A DNA stretch of 64,000 nt from contig NZ_KB907463.1 in NCBI RefSeq assembly GCF_000382045.1, positions 62,001 through 126,000 on the forward strand, in the 5' to 3' direction. The DNA is from Variovorax atrisoli 110B (GTDB taxonomy: Bacteria; Pseudomonadota; Gammaproteobacteria; Burkholderiales; Burkholderiaceae_C). The translations under genes were made by a program, and so were the position numbers. Shown piece by piece: positions 44,201 to 53,030 of this stretch. Under the pieces are notes generated by a model, which made no database searches, was not told the origin of the DNA, and saw nothing but the letters and a program-made list of their open reading frames with translations. Position 1 is the first letter of the stretch; every line of letters starts with the position of its first letter.

Positions 44201-44440
44201 TTCGGCCTGGGCGTGGTGCCGCTGGCGATCGCCTCGGGCGCCGGCTCCGCCAGCCAGCGTGCCATCGGCACCGGCGTGCTCGGCGGCATGCTGACGGGCA
44301 CCGCGCTGGCCGTGATCTTCGTGCCGGTGTTCTTCGTGGTGGTTCGCAGCCTGTTCAAGGGCAGCAAGCGCCAGCAAGAAGCCGACAAGCGGCATGCCGA
44401 AGCCGCCGGCATCGGCCCGGAGGAAACCAAGCATGACTGA
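41273..44440 (+). CDS. acrB: RND multidrug efflux pump, AcrB/MexB family
   Basis: 1055 residues, normal for HAE1 pumps. It starts MAKFFIDRPIFAWVIALFIL, has the proton-relay Asp pair in VIGIVVDDAIVVVENVERI near residue 408, and two six-helix repeats with large periplasmic loops. It exports hydrophobic drugs, dyes and detergents by proton antiport. It is 18 bp after acrA; an 82-bp dispersed repeat separates it from the outer-membrane gene. Confidence 0.97.
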   Translation: MAKFFIDRPIFAWVIALFILVVGGVSITQLPISQYPPVAPPAIVINVAYPGASAQTLEDSVLSVIEREMNGSPGLIYMESVAQADGTGSITISFEPGTNDDLAQVDVQNRLSRATPRLPSAVTQQGVRVDKSRNNFLMFVMLSSDNPNFDPVALGDYAARNVVPELQRVVGVGQAQLFGSENAMRVWIDPAKLQGFNLSATDVNNAIRAQNAQVSSGTLGDLPNIPGQAIAATVTVNGQLVNVEQFKNIVLRANTDGSTVRLKDVARVELGGQSYATSARLNGVPAVGVGVQPTPNGNALQSAKAIRAKMAELERYFPQGVKWAIPYDSSRFVQISISEVVKTLLEAVALVFLVMFLFLQNWRYTIIPTIVVPVALLGTFASLLALGFSINVLTMFGMVLVIGIVVDDAIVVVENVERIMSEEGLSPLEATRKAMRQISGAIIGVTVVLVSVFVPLAFFAGSTGNIYRQFSAVMVASIAFSAFMALSLTPALCATLLKPVEAGHHHEKTGFFGWFNRGFARTAKGYEGFVARILRRAARYLVIYVAIIAAVVFTYTRLPSSFLPQEDQGNIIVNVQLPPGATQERALSVMQQVEGFILKQPEVQSMVGVMGFSFSGQGQNAGLAFVTLKDWEERKDPAHSASALAGRAFGALSGIRDAFIYPLSPPPIPELGNASGFSFRLQDRAGAGHDALIAARNQLLGMASQSKVLAQVRPDGLEDAPQLQIDIDRDKANALGVSFDAINATLSTALGSSYINDFPNRGRLQRVVVQADAPARMQPDDLLKLNASNTQGQPVPLSAFATTKWVTGATQTVRYNGYPAIRISGDAAPGYSTGAAMAEMEKLASQLPAGFGYEWTGQSREEKLAGSQAIILYGFAILAVFLCLAALYESWSIPLSVILVVPLGVLGVLLATMLRAYSNDVYFQVGLITIIGLSAKNAILIIEFAKDLQAQGKGVIESALAAAHLRFRPIIMTSLAFGLGVVPLAIASGAGSASQRAIGTGVLGGMLTGTALAVIFVPVFFVVVRSLFKGSKRQQEADKRHAEAAGIGPEETKHD

Positions 44441-44450
44441 ACTCGGGCAC

Positions 44451-44532
44451 ACCCCCAGGCTTCGCGCACTGCGTGTCGCTTCGCCAACCCCCTTGCAGGG
44501 GGCGACACCTGCGGCCCGGCAGAGCCGGTTCC
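44451..44532 (+). repeat. 82-bp dispersed repeat, copy C, inside the efflux operon
   Basis: Same element as 2904-2985 and 3003-3084 in opposite orientation, with about six differences. It fills most of the 150-bp gap between acrB and the outer-membrane channel gene. The CCCCC/GGGGG core could form a weak hairpin in the mRNA and may lower downstream expression. Confidence 0.9.
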
Positions 44533-44590
44533 GCGGTGTTTCCCGAACAGGCCGCGCAGTGCGTACAGCGCGAACGGCCATGGAGTCGCA

Positions 44591-46027
44591 ATGACAATGA
44601 CGAAATTCATTCCCACAGCCCTGGCGGCGGCGATGCTGCTGGCCGGCTGCTCGCTGATCCCGACCTACGAGCGCCCTGCGGCGCCGGTGCCAACCACCTA
44701 CCCGGGCGACCCGTCGCAGCCGCCGGGCCAGGCCGCGGCCAACCTGCCGTGGCAGGACTTCTTCACCGACCCGCGCCTGGCGGGCCTGATCCGCACGGCG
44801 CTCGCGAACAACCGCGACCTGCGCGTGTCGGTGCTCAACATCGAGCAGGCGCGCGCGCAGTTCCAGATCGAGCGCTCGAACCTGTTCCCCGCGCTCGGCC
44901 TGACGGGCACGGGCTCGCGCTCGAGCCCCAACGCCTACCAGGCGATCGACCCGAGCCAGGGCAGCGTGGCCTCGCAATACAGCGTCAACTTCGGCTTCAC
45001 CTCGTGGGAGATCGACTTCTTCGGCCGCATCCGCGCGCTGAAGGACCAGGCGCTGGCGCAGTACCTCGCCACGGACGAGACCCGCAAGGCGGTGCAGATC
45101 AGCCTGATCGCGTCGGTCGCCAACGGCTGGCTCACGCTGCTGGCCGACGACGAGCTGCTGGAGATCACGCGGCAGACGATGGTCACGCGCGAGGAATCGG
45201 TACGCCTCACGAAGATGCGCTTCGACAACGGCGTGTCCTCCGAGCTCGACTTCCAGGCCGCGAACTCGCTGCTGGAAACGGCGCGCGCCTCCTATGCGCA
45301 GCAGCAGCGCACCCGCTCGCAGGACGAGAACGCCCTCGCCCTGCTGCTGGGCGCGCCGGTGCCTGCAGATGCACTGGCGGGTGGCGCCAGGGGCCTCGAC
45401 GGCATCAAGCCGATGCCCGACGTGCCGGCCGGCCTGCCCTCCGACCTGCTGGCCGAGCGGCCCGACATCCGCTCGGCGGAGCAGCAGCTGATCGCGGCCA
45501 ATGCCAACATCGGCGCGGCGCGCGCGAACTTCTTCCCGCGCGTGTCGCTGACCAGCTCGATCGGCACCGCGAGCAGCGAGTTCTCGGGCCTGTTCGACCG
45601 CGGCTCCAAGGCATGGTCTTTCGCGCCCACGGTGACGCTGCCGATCTTCGACGCAGGCCGCAACATCGCGACGCTCGACTCGGCCAAGGCCGGGCGCGAG
45701 ATCGCGGTGGCGCAGTACGAGAAGTCGATCCAGACGGCATTCCGCGAAGTGGCCGACGCGCTCGCAGGCCGCGCCACGCTCGGCGAGCAGGTTCGCGCGC
45801 AGCGTGCGCAGGCCGATGCGGAGGCGGTGCGCTTCAAGCTCTCCGACCTGCGCTATCGCAACGGCATCGCCAGCGCGCTCGACCTGCTCGACGCTCAGCG
45901 CTCGCTGTTCACCGCGCAGCAGTCGGCGGTGACGACGCGCCTGCTGCAGCTGCAGAACCAGGTCACGCTCTACAAGACGCTGGGCGGCGGCTGGGCCACG
46001 CGCGAAGGCGACGGCGGCAAGGGCTGA
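44591..46027 (+). CDS. outer-membrane efflux channel lipoprotein, OprM/NodT family
   Basis: 478 residues. The signal peptide ends in LLAGCSLIPTYERPAAP (lipidated Cys near residue 20). Two OEP repeats contain FGFTSWEIDFFGRIRALKDQ and LAERPDIRSAEQQLIAANAN, the family signature. It forms the trimeric beta-barrel/alpha-barrel exit duct for the adjacent RND pump. GGAG 5 bases before ATG 44591 supports the start; ATG 44597 is also possible. Confidence 0.94.
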   Translation: MTMTKFIPTALAAAMLLAGCSLIPTYERPAAPVPTTYPGDPSQPPGQAAANLPWQDFFTDPRLAGLIRTALANNRDLRVSVLNIEQARAQFQIERSNLFPALGLTGTGSRSSPNAYQAIDPSQGSVASQYSVNFGFTSWEIDFFGRIRALKDQALAQYLATDETRKAVQISLIASVANGWLTLLADDELLEITRQTMVTREESVRLTKMRFDNGVSSELDFQAANSLLETARASYAQQQRTRSQDENALALLLGAPVPADALAGGARGLDGIKPMPDVPAGLPSDLLAERPDIRSAEQQLIAANANIGAARANFFPRVSLTSSIGTASSEFSGLFDRGSKAWSFAPTVTLPIFDAGRNIATLDSAKAGREIAVAQYEKSIQTAFREVADALAGRATLGEQVRAQRAQADAEAVRFKLSDLRYRNGIASALDLLDAQRSLFTAQQSAVTTRLLQLQNQVTLYKTLGGGWATREGDGGKG

Positions 46028-46034
46028 GCCTCGA

Positions 46035-46068
46035 GGGCGTCTCGCAGCCCCGGCAGGGGCCGAGACGC
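46035..46068 (+). terminator. strong stem-loop after the efflux operon
   Basis: Nested stem: GGCGTCTCG pairs with CGAGACGCC, inside it GCCCC with GGGGC around GGCA. It begins 8 bases after the stop codon. No T tract follows, so it may act as an mRNA 3' end stabiliser or partial terminator. Confidence 0.6.
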
Positions 46069-46093
46069 CAAGGCGTCCCATAAGGGAGGTCCC

Positions 46094-46125
46094 TTGCCCC
46101 TGTCGGCGGGGGCTCTCTCTATAAT
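46094..46125 (+). promoter_or_regulatory. sigma-70-type promoter of the cytochrome c gene
   Basis: Perfect -10 TATAAT at 46120-46125. The only -35-like hexamer, TTGCCC at 46094-46099, is 20 bp away, longer than optimal. The promoter lies 54 bp before ATG 46180. Confidence 0.6.
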
Positions 46126-46179
46126 CGCCGGTTGGTTAGGAAAAGCCCCCCGACGAGCCCCCGATAATTGAGGACGCGA

Positions 46180-46836
46180 ATGAGCGCAGACCCGCATTAC
46201 CAGGCCACAGAAGAAGCCCACACCGGGCCGATCAAGAACCCGAAGCAACTGCTGCTCGCGGTATTTTTTTCCTTCATTGCCCCGATCCTGATCATCATGG
46301 GTCTTGTCTCCTACGTGGCCTCGGGCAACAAGCCCGCAGGTACCGCGCAAGGCGACAACATGGCGCTCTACGGCGTGACCAAGGAAGCGCGCGACCGCGA
46401 AGTGGCCGAGCGCCTCAAGAAGGTCGGCACCATCGAGATCCGTGACGCCAACCGTCCACTGGCCACCGGAGAGGCCGTGTTCAAGGCCCAGTGCGTCGCC
46501 TGCCACGGCGCTCCCGGCATTCCCGGCGCGCCCCACCTGAACGACGCCGCAGCCTGGGGCCCGCGCATCGGCCAGGGCTACCCGACGCTCCTCGAACATG
46601 CACTGAAGGGCAAGGGCGCCATGCCCCCGCAGGGTGGCGGCGACTTCGAAGACCTCGAAGTGGGCCGTGCCGTGGTCTACATGGCCAATGCCGGCGGCGC
46701 CAAGTTCCCGGTGCCCGATCGCCCCGCTGCTGCGGCCGGGGCGCCGGCCGAGGGTGCTTCCGGCGCAGCGCCTGCCGAAGGCGCTGCGGGTGCGGCTCCT
46801 GCTGCAGCTGCTGCGGCGAGCGCTCCAGCCAAGTAA
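46180..46836 (+). CDS. membrane-anchored c-type cytochrome (cytochrome c5-like)
   Basis: 218 residues. An uncleaved N-terminal anchor (LLLAVFFSFIAPILIIMGLV) precedes a single haem-c domain with CVACHG near residue 108 and GKGAMPPQGGGDF, containing the axial Met. The last 45 residues are almost entirely Ala, Pro, Gly and Glu. Probably carries electrons in the respiratory chain near a terminal oxidase. The ATG at 46180 follows GAGG; an in-frame TTG at 46168 was rejected. Confidence 0.92.
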   Translation: MSADPHYQATEEAHTGPIKNPKQLLLAVFFSFIAPILIIMGLVSYVASGNKPAGTAQGDNMALYGVTKEARDREVAERLKKVGTIEIRDANRPLATGEAVFKAQCVACHGAPGIPGAPHLNDAAAWGPRIGQGYPTLLEHALKGKGAMPPQGGGDFEDLEVGRAVVYMANAGGAKFPVPDRPAAAAGAPAEGASGAAPAEGAAGAAPAAAAAASAPAK

Positions 46837-46859
46837 GCGTTTTCCCTGATCTCCTCATG

Positions 46860-46896
46860 AAAGAACAAAGCCGGCCCCGCGCCGGCTTTGTTCTTT
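46860..46896. terminator. bidirectional terminator, 16-bp perfect stem
   Basis: AAAGAACAAAGCCGGC - CCCGC - GCCGGCTTTGTTCTTT between the convergent cytochrome and DUF2946-type genes. The T-rich arm on either strand allows termination from both directions. Confidence 0.92.
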
Positions 46897-46908
46897 CTGC
46901 ATTCGGCC

Positions 46909-47463
46909 TCAGGCGTGCGAGGCGGCTGCGTGGCGCTCGGCCGGGCTCAGCACGTGGCCGAAGCGCAGGGGCAGTTCGCTTGCCTGCACCGGCTCGGGCG
47001 TCCAGATGCCGCGCTCGATGGCCTCTGCGGCGATGCCCACGTCCTGCGTGTGCACGAGCCCGAGCCCCATCGGCGATGCCAGATAGAGCCTGCCGTCCTC
47101 GTCGAGGAGGCAGCCCGACACCTTGGCTGCCGTGCCCGTGTGGGCCGTGACGGTGAAGCCGCCGCCATCCGCCTCCTCGGCAACGCGCCACACGAGGGGC
47201 GCGGCCTCCAGCTCCACGTACACGCGCTGCGGGCCGTTCTGGAAGAACCACTGGCCCTCGTCGTCGTGCTCGTAGTTGCGGTGGATGAATTCGATCAGCT
47301 TGTCGTGCCGCAGCATCGAGCCCTTGGCGGTGCGGAACGGGCCCTGGGCCTGGGTGCGGTCGTCGCGCATGTACCAGTTGCCGCGCGCGTCGAGGCCGAG
47401 CCAGCCGTAGCAGTGCGGCACGTTGGGCCACTTGGCCAATGCTTGCTTGACGATGTCATCCAT
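46909..47463 (-). CDS. DUF2946-family protein
   Basis: 184 residues starting MDDIVKQALAKWPNVPHCYG, the conserved N-terminus of a family found in Burkholderiales; WLGLDARGNWYMRDDRTQAQ and GQWFFQNGPQRVYVELEAAP follow. No signal peptide or membrane helix. Function unknown. It lies 4 bp after the YheT-like hydrolase gene and is likely co-transcribed with it. Confidence 0.85.
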   Translation of the reverse strand: MDDIVKQALAKWPNVPHCYGWLGLDARGNWYMRDDRTQAQGPFRTAKGSMLRHDKLIEFIHRNYEHDDEGQWFFQNGPQRVYVELEAAPLVWRVAEEADGGGFTVTAHTGTAAKVSGCLLDEDGRLYLASPMGLGLVHTQDVGIAAEAIERGIWTPEPVQASELPLRFGHVLSPAERHAAASHA

Positions 47464-47467
47464 GGCG

Positions 47468-48556
47468 TCATTCTCTTCCCGGCGGCAAGCCCCCACCGTC
47501 AGCGGAAGTGCCGCCGTGCAGCTGCAGCCAGCCGCCGACCTGTTCCGGCATGCCCCGCACATGACCCGGCGGCAGCCCCATCGGAAAGCCGACGTGCCCG
47601 CCGTGTTCGGGCTGCCACAGCGTGACGTACGAGCCGACCTCGCCGGGCTTCGGCAGGCTGCAGGCCGGAATGAAGGGATCGTTGCGCGCGTTCACCACGA
47701 GGGCCGGCACCCGGATCGAGGCAAGGTGCGGCTTCGCCGAGCCCCGCGCCCAGTAGTCGTCGGCATCGCGGAAGCCGTGCAGCGGCGCGGTGAAGACGTT
47801 GTCGAACTCGTAGAGGTTGCGTGTCGACACCAGCCGCTCGCGGTCGAACAGGCCCGGAAACTGCGCCAGCTTGGCCAGCGCCTTGGGCTTCATGGTCGAG
47901 AGGAACATGCGCGTGTAGACCAGCCTGTTGAAGCCCTTGCCGATGGCTTCGCCGCCCGCGGCGAGGTCGAGCGGCGCGCAGACCGAGGCGACGGCACTCA
48001 CCACGCCGGAGGCGGTCTCCCCCGCTTCGCAAGCCCATCGCATCAGCGCATTACCGCCCAGCGACACGCCCGCCGCCAGCACCGGCCCGCCGCCCTTGCT
48101 CGCGTGCTGCTCGCGCATGCGCGCGAGGATCCAGCCGATCTCCTCGAAGTCGCCCGAGTGGTAGGCGCGCGGCGCGAGGTTCATCTCGCCGCTGCAGCCG
48201 CGGAAATGGGGCACCGCGAAGGCCATGCCGCGCGAGGCCGCGAAGGCGGCGAAGGCCTCTGCGTAGTGGCTTCGCGAGGAGCCTTCGAGCCCGTGGAACA
48301 GCACCAGCAGCGGCCTCGCCCCGGGCATCGCGGCGTCGACGAAATCGACGTCGATGAAGTCGGTGCCGTCGGGGGTCGACCAGCGCTCGCGGCGGTAGAC
48401 CGGCGCTGGCCCATCGAAGCGGCGGGCGTAGAGCGCGGGCCAGATGGTCTGCAGGTTGCCGCCGGGCAGCCAGCGCGGCGCAGCGTAGCCCATCGCCTCG
48501 AGGGAAGAAGTTCCGGCCGCGGCGGCCGGGGAGAAGGAAGCGACCGGGGAGAGCAT
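47468..48556 (-). CDS. YheT-like alpha/beta hydrolase
   Basis: 362 residues. APRWLPGGNLQTIWPALYAR near the N-terminus and LFHGLEGSSRSHYAEAFAAF are hallmarks of the YheT/ABHD1 branch; the nucleophile Ser lies in AAGVSLGGNAL and the final His in EHGGHVGFP. Substrate unknown (esters suspected). Start 48556 (MLSPVASFSPAA) is uncertain; MGYAAPRW at 48493 is an alternative. It lies between the SnoaL-like gene and the DUF2946-type gene. Confidence 0.88.
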   Translation of the reverse strand: MLSPVASFSPAAAAGTSSLEAMGYAAPRWLPGGNLQTIWPALYARRFDGPAPVYRRERWSTPDGTDFIDVDFVDAAMPGARPLLVLFHGLEGSSRSHYAEAFAAFAASRGMAFAVPHFRGCSGEMNLAPRAYHSGDFEEIGWILARMREQHASKGGGPVLAAGVSLGGNALMRWACEAGETASGVVSAVASVCAPLDLAAGGEAIGKGFNRLVYTRMFLSTMKPKALAKLAQFPGLFDRERLVSTRNLYEFDNVFTAPLHGFRDADDYWARGSAKPHLASIRVPALVVNARNDPFIPACSLPKPGEVGSYVTLWQPEHGGHVGFPMGLPPGHVRGMPEQVGGWLQLHGGTSADGGGLPPGRE

Positions 48557-48570
48557 CGATCGATCGTCAA

Positions 48571-49023
48571 TCAATGCAGGACCTGGGGCGGATCGTTCGC
48601 GTCGTCCGGCTCGCGCGCGGTGCCGGGGCTCGCATGGTGCGCCACCATGCGCCAGCCCTGCGCGGTCTTGTGATAGACGTTGGTGGCCAGCACGAAGGCA
48701 TGGCGCGGGCCCTCGGCGGTGAGCACCTCGATGCGCTCCAGCACGTTGTGCACGGCGCTCGCGAGGGACTCGATCTTGCGCACCCGCGCCGGCATCGCAT
48801 GGATCGCGCCGTTGCCGAACATCTGCTCGAAGGCCGCGCGGATCGCCACGGCCCCCACCAGCCGCGGGCCGCCGGGGTGCACGCAGAACACCTCGTCCTC
48901 GTCGGCCCAGCAGGCCATCAGCGCATCGATGTCGCCGCGCTGCAGCGCTTCGTAGAAAGCCGTCTCGACGTCGTCGGCGGTGCCGCCGATGGCCGCTGCG
49001 GCACGGAGTGGGGTCTTGGGCAT
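48571..49023 (-). CDS. SnoaL/NTF2-like protein (DUF4440 type)
   Basis: 150 residues. FYEALQRGDIDALMACWADE and DEVFCVHPGGPRLVGAVAIR define the cone-shaped NTF2-like fold used for small hydrophobic ligands or as isomerases. Catalytic role unknown. It is the first of three minus-strand genes. Its promoter region is shared with the NtrC-like site and RutR operator of the divergent rut operon. Confidence 0.85.
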   Translation of the reverse strand: MPKTPLRAAAAIGGTADDVETAFYEALQRGDIDALMACWADEDEVFCVHPGGPRLVGAVAIRAAFEQMFGNGAIHAMPARVRKIESLASAVHNVLERIEVLTAEGPRHAFVLATNVYHKTAQGWRMVAHHASPGTAREPDDANDPPQVLH

Positions 49024-49059
49024 GGCGTGATTTTGCCCCGCCCTCCGTGACGCGGGCAC

Positions 49060-49076
49060 TGCACCGCTTTGGTCCT
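49060..49076 (+). promoter_or_regulatory. candidate NtrC enhancer site of the rut operon
   Basis: TGCACC-GCTTT-GGTCCT resembles the NtrC consensus TGCACC-N5-GGTGCA with a perfect left half and four of six matches on the right. It lies about 115 bp upstream of the -24 element, a normal enhancer distance. Confidence 0.45.
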
Positions 49077-49121
49077 TGCCGCACCGGTCGGCCGCAGTTC
49101 GGGCGGATCGCATGCTCCGTT

Positions 49122-49138
49122 TTGGACCAAATGGTCAA
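49122..49138. promoter_or_regulatory. RutR operator upstream of rutA
   Basis: TTGGACCAAATGGTCAA contains the known RutR core GACCA-NN-TGGTC (consensus TTGACCA-NN-TGGTCAA). It lies 53 bp upstream of the sigma-54 promoter, so repression may act on NtrC access or by looping rather than by covering the promoter. Confidence 0.85.
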
Positions 49139-49189
49139 ACCCAGGATGCCTGCTTTTCGCAAGTCTTTGATTTGAAAGGATTTATTCAA

Positions 49190-49207
49190 CTGGCACGCCG
49201 CATGCAT
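49190..49207 (+). promoter_or_regulatory. sigma-54 promoter of rutABCDEF
   Basis: CTGGCACG-CCGC-ATGCAT: GG at 49192-49193 and GC at 49204-49205 are exactly 10 bp apart, as required for RpoN promoters; only the first T of TTGCA is replaced. The predicted start is near 49217, before the ribosome binding site CAGGAG. Confidence 0.75.
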
Positions 49208-49241
49208 GGAGCCTCCCGAACCCGCAACAGGAGCCCTTCCA

Positions 49242-50354
<1,113 letters not shown>

Positions 50355-50370
50355 GCGGAAGGAGCGCCAC

Positions 50371-51180
50371 GTGACCACTCCCGCACGCAACACCACCCTC
50401 ACCTCGAACACGCCCGTCGGCGCGCCGCGCGCGCCCGGTGCACCCGCGCCGCTGATACTGCCCGCGCGGCCCGAACCACTGGCGCTGCACGCGAGCGACT
50501 CGGCGCTGATCGTCGTCGACATGCAGAACGCCTACGCCTCCATCGGCGGATACGTCGATTCGGCCGGCTTCGACATCTCCGGCGCGCAGGGCACCATCGC
50601 CGGCATCGTGCGCGCCATCGCGGCGGCGCGCGCGGCGGGCATGCTGGTCGTGTTCCTGCAGAACGGCTGGGACGCGAACTACGTGGAAGCCGGCGGCCCC
50701 GGTTCGCCCAACTGGCACAAGTCGAACGCGCTCAAGACCATGCGCGCCAGGCCCGAGCTGCAGGGCAAGTTCCTCGCCAAGGGCGGCTGGGACTACGAGC
50801 TCATCGAGGAGATGAAGCCACAGCCCGGCGACATCGTCGTGCCGAAGACGCGCTACAGCGGCTTCTTCAACAGCACCCTCGACAGCACCCTGCGCTCGCG
50901 CGGCATCCGCCACCTGGTGTTCACCGGCATCGCCACCAACGTGTGCGTCGAATCGACGCTGCGCGACGCCTTCCATCTCGAATACTTCGCCGTGATGCTG
51001 GAAGACGCCACGCACGAGCTCGGCGGACCCGCCATCCAGAAGGCATCGGTCTACAACGTGGAGACCTTCTTCGGCTGGGTGTCCACGACGGAGCACTTCT
51101 GCAGCACCTTCGCGCCCTCCCTCGGTACCCAGGCCGCTCAAGCCGACCAGGCCGCCAAGGCCGAAGCGGCCGTCGCCTGA
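50371..51180 (+). CDS. rutB: ureidoacrylate amidohydrolase RutB
   Basis: 269 residues from GTG 50371, with AAGGAG upstream. An isochorismatase-like cysteine hydrolase with Asp50 (IVVDMQN), Lys159 (VVPKTRYSGF) and Cys192 (IATNVCVES). It hydrolyses ureidoacrylate to aminoacrylate, CO2 and ammonia. The first 40 residues, rich in Pro and Ala, and the Ala-rich tail are extra to E. coli RutB. Confidence 0.95.
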   Translation: MTTPARNTTLTSNTPVGAPRAPGAPAPLILPARPEPLALHASDSALIVVDMQNAYASIGGYVDSAGFDISGAQGTIAGIVRAIAAARAAGMLVVFLQNGWDANYVEAGGPGSPNWHKSNALKTMRARPELQGKFLAKGGWDYELIEEMKPQPGDIVVPKTRYSGFFNSTLDSTLRSRGIRHLVFTGIATNVCVESTLRDAFHLEYFAVMLEDATHELGGPAIQKASVYNVETFFGWVSTTEHFCSTFAPSLGTQAAQADQAAKAEAAVA

Positions 51181-51218
51181 TTTCCCCTTCCCACCCTCTT
51201 CGACAAGGACCCTCCACC

Positions 51219-51611
51219 ATGCCCAAGCAAGCCATCATTCCTCCCGGCACCGGCGTTCCCATCGCTCCCTTCGTCCCCGGCACGCTCGCCGACGGCGTGC
51301 TCTACGTGTCCGGCACGCTGCCCTTCGACAAGGACAACAACGTGGTGCACGTCGGCGACGCGAGCGCGCAGGCCAGGCACGTGCTCACCACCATCAAGGG
51401 CGTGGTCGAGGCCGCCGGCGGCACCATGGACGACGTGACCTTCAACCAGATCATGCTCAAGGACTGGGCCGACTACGCGAAGATCAACGCGGTGTACGCC
51501 GAGTTCTTCCCCGGCACCAAGCCCGCGCGCTACTGCATCCAGTGCGGCCTGGTGAAGCCCGACGCGCTGGTCGAGATCGCGTCGATCGCGCACGTGGGCA
51601 AGAAGGCCTGA
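51219..51611 (+). CDS. rutC: aminoacrylate deaminase RutC (Rid family)
   Basis: 130 residues, a YjgF/RidA-fold trimer. GTLADGVLYVSGTLPFDKDN and the C-terminal ARYCIQCGLVKPDALVEIAS match RutC, with the conserved ligand-binding Arg in PARYCIQ. It accelerates conversion of 3-aminoacrylate to malonic semialdehyde plus ammonia. Intergenic gap of 38 bp from rutB. Confidence 0.95.
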   Translation: MPKQAIIPPGTGVPIAPFVPGTLADGVLYVSGTLPFDKDNNVVHVGDASAQARHVLTTIKGVVEAAGGTMDDVTFNQIMLKDWADYAKINAVYAEFFPGTKPARYCIQCGLVKPDALVEIASIAHVGKKA

Positions 51612-51616
51612 GCTTC

Positions 51617-52423
51617 ATGAGCGCGCTGCACTACGAGGTGCACGGGCCGTCCGATGCAGCGGCCACGGTGCTGCTGTCGTCGGGCCTCGGCGGTTCGGCC
51701 GGCTTCTGGCAGCCGCAGCTCGGCGCGCTGACCGCCGCCGGCTACCGCGTCATCGCCTACGACCAGCGCGGCACCGGCCGCAGCCCCGCCGCGCTGCCCG
51801 AGGCCTACGCCATCGCGGACATGGCCCGCGACGTGATCGAGATACTCGACGCGACGAACACCGCGCGGTGCCATTTCGCCGGCCATGCGCTCGGCGGCCT
51901 CGTCGGACTGCAGCTTGCGCTCGACGCGCCTTCGCGCATCGCGAGCCTCGCGCTCGTCAACGCGTGGTCGAAGCCCAATCCACATTCGGCGCGCTGCTTC
52001 GATGCGCGGCTCGCGCTGCTCGGCGCATGCGGCCCGCGCGCGTACGTCGAGGCGCAGCCGATCTTTCTCTATCCCGCCGCCTGGGCCGCCGAGAACGCGC
52101 AGCGCGTGGCCGACGAAGTCGATCACGCCTTCGCGCACTTCCCGGGCGAATCCAACATGCGGGCGCGCATCGCCGCGCTGCGCGCCTTCGACATCGACGC
52201 CCGCCTCGCCGACATCGTCGCGCCCGCATTGATCGCAGCGGCCAGGGACGACACGCTCGTGCCCTGGACCTGCTCGCAGCGCCTGGCCGATGGCCTGCGC
52301 GACGTCACGCTCGACTTCATGCCGCACGGCGGCCATGCCCACAGCGTGACAGAGGCCGACGCCTTCAACCGCAGCCTGCTCGACTTTCTCTCGCGGGTCA
52401 GTGCACCCGCCGTTCCAGCATGA
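51617..52423 (+). CDS. rutD: RutD, alpha/beta-fold protein of the Rut pathway
   Basis: 268 residues. The fold of an alpha/beta hydrolase is clear (VLLSSGLGGSAGFW, YDQRGTGRSP), but the nucleophile elbow reads GHALGG with Ala91 in place of Ser, the same substitution as in E. coli RutD. It is thought to speed the aminoacrylate step; its mechanism is debated. It starts 5 bp after rutC and overlaps rutE by ATGA. Confidence 0.94.
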   Translation: MSALHYEVHGPSDAAATVLLSSGLGGSAGFWQPQLGALTAAGYRVIAYDQRGTGRSPAALPEAYAIADMARDVIEILDATNTARCHFAGHALGGLVGLQLALDAPSRIASLALVNAWSKPNPHSARCFDARLALLGACGPRAYVEAQPIFLYPAAWAAENAQRVADEVDHAFAHFPGESNMRARIAALRAFDIDARLADIVAPALIAAARDDTLVPWTCSQRLADGLRDVTLDFMPHGGHAHSVTEADAFNRSLLDFLSRVSAPAVPA

Positions 52424-53016
52424 CCCTCAAGAACACCCTCGACGACGCCGCGCTGTCGCTGCTCTTCACCGGCGCGCGCACCCACAACGGCTGGACCGAC
52501 GAGCCCGTCACCGACGCGCAGCTCGCGCAGATCTACGCGCTCGCGAGCCTCGGCCCCACATCGGCCAACTGCTCCCCCGCGCGCTTCGTCTTCGTGCGCA
52601 CGCCCGAAGGCAAGGAGCGCCTCGCGCCGGCGCTCTCCAAGGGCAACCTCGAAAAGACCATGACCGCGCCCGTCACCGTCATCGCCGCGTGGGACCGCAA
52701 GTTCTACGACAGGCTGCCCACGCTGTTCCCGCACGCCGACGCGCGCAGCTGGTTCACCGGCAGCCCCGAGGCCGCGCACGAGACTGCCTTCCGCAACGCC
52801 AGCCTGCAGGCGGGCTACCTGCTGCTCGCGGCGCGCGCGGTCGGGCTCGATGCGGGCCCGATGTCGGGCTTCGACAAGGCGAAGGTCGACGCGGCCTTCT
52901 TCGAGGGCACCGACTGGACCGTCAACTTCCTCATCAACCTCGGCCATGGCGACACGTCGAAGCTGTTCGGCCGCCTGCCGCGGCTGGCCTTCGACGAGGC
53001 CTGCCTGCTGGCCTGA
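52420..53016 (+). CDS. rutE: malonic semialdehyde reductase RutE
   Basis: 198 residues, nitroreductase fold. Segments ALSLLFTGARTHNGWTDEPV, SLGPTSANCSPARFVFVRTP and AVGLDAGPMSGFDKAKVD match RutE, which reduces toxic malonic semialdehyde to 3-hydroxypropionate. Coupled to rutD by ATGA; the stop is followed by AAGGAG for rutF. Confidence 0.95.
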   Translation: MTLKNTLDDAALSLLFTGARTHNGWTDEPVTDAQLAQIYALASLGPTSANCSPARFVFVRTPEGKERLAPALSKGNLEKTMTAPVTVIAAWDRKFYDRLPTLFPHADARSWFTGSPEAAHETAFRNASLQAGYLLLAARAVGLDAGPMSGFDKAKVDAAFFEGTDWTVNFLINLGHGDTSKLFGRLPRLAFDEACLLA

Positions 53017-53030
53017 AGGAGTCACGCGAG

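Noticed and set aside
41348..46081. Open frame of 1577 codons antisense to the RND pump and channel genes
   Set aside because: High GC keeps the frame opposite strongly coding genes free of stops; the translation is Arg/His/Ala-rich without domains.
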